From Thiotrichales bacterium (GTDB lineage: Bacteria > Pseudomonadota > Gammaproteobacteria > GCF-002020875), in the NCBI GenBank assembly GCA_018658305.1, contig JABHVM010000004.1, positions 1 through 53,875 on the forward strand: DNA of 53,875 nt. The letters run 5' to 3'. Below the pieces are notes generated by a model. It made no database searches. It was not told where the DNA came from and worked only from the letters and a program-made list of their open reading frames with translations. Shown piece by piece: positions 53,840 to 53,875 of the stretch (its first letter is position 1; each line of letters begins with the position of its first letter). The translations under genes were made by a program, and so were the position numbers.

Positions 53840-53875
53840 GCGGGCCTAGTTCAGCTGATAGATGTTCCCCCCCCC
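53840..53875 (+). other. tRNA-like 5' start ending in poly-C at the window edge
   Basis: GCGGGCCTAGTTCAGC resembles the acceptor and D-stem start of a tRNA-Gly-like gene, but the D-stem partner GAAC is missing and the sequence ends in nine C residues (53867-53875). This may be a truncated tRNA, or chance followed by an assembly artefact. I do not call a tRNA. Confidence 0.25.

Overview
The window looks like a contig end from a gammaproteobacterium of moderate to low GC. The placement rests on the gammaproteobacterial rnf/rsx order (here rnfABCDGE), hda downstream of a CDP-alcohol phosphatidyltransferase, the DUF3108-purN-purM block, DUF1841 beside nth, and a sigma-54-type flagellar region. 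The content (2-oxoacid:acceptor oxidoreductase, fumarate reductase-like proteins, class I fumarase, Calvin-type class II aldolase) would suit a chemoautotrophic or microaerophilic relative of sulfur oxidisers. That last point is inference and I cannot name a genus.

Layout. 1-3155 (+): 3' part of pgk, then pyk and fba, closed by a bidirectional terminator. 3229-17023 (-): a tightly packed redox cluster read as frdB-like, frdA-like, nuoF-like, korA, korB, a short PFOR-like protein with a ferredoxin tail, a long RnfB-like protein, a full-length PFOR-like protein and a small exported protein. Most junctions overlap or nearly abut. 17103-27951 (+): flgD, E, F, G, H, I, J, an exported unknown, then flgK and flgL, with three good and one weaker sigma-54 promoter. 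28029-33556 (+): queA, tgt, yajC, secD, secF. 33633-34145 (+): a possible orphan toxin tail and immunity pair. 34159-42404 (-): metG, rnfABCDGE, nth, DUF1841 and an XRE regulator with an in-frame stop. 42626-44182 (+): apbC/mrp and a dCMP deaminase-like gene. 44217-46690 (-): purM, purN, DUF3108. 46739-47979 (+): pgsA-like and hda. 47942-51213 (-): proS and fumarase. 51495-53875: an accessory tail with three toxin-antitoxin modules, a group II intron remnant, repeats and a poly-C contig end.

The most unusual part is the redox cluster. KorAB supplies the only intact thiamine-diphosphate site. Around it are a NuoF-like NAD(H)/FMN protein without NuoE or NuoG, a soluble FrdA/FrdB-like pair without membrane anchors, an RnfB-like multi-cluster protein with one membrane segment, and two PFOR-derived proteins whose thiamine-diphosphate motif looks lost. 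The arrangement suggests one multi-flavin, multi-FeS assembly linking a 2-oxoacid synthase to NAD(H) and fumarate/succinate. A separate complete Rnf complex lies elsewhere in the window.

Other points of note: hda appears to start at a non-canonical AUA codon overlapping the upstream UAG; flgK appears to be transcribed leaderless from a sigma-54 promoter; and a textbook domain V/VI of a group II intron lies inside the toxin-antitoxin island. Predictions rest on reading motifs and spacing by eye; no database search was run.
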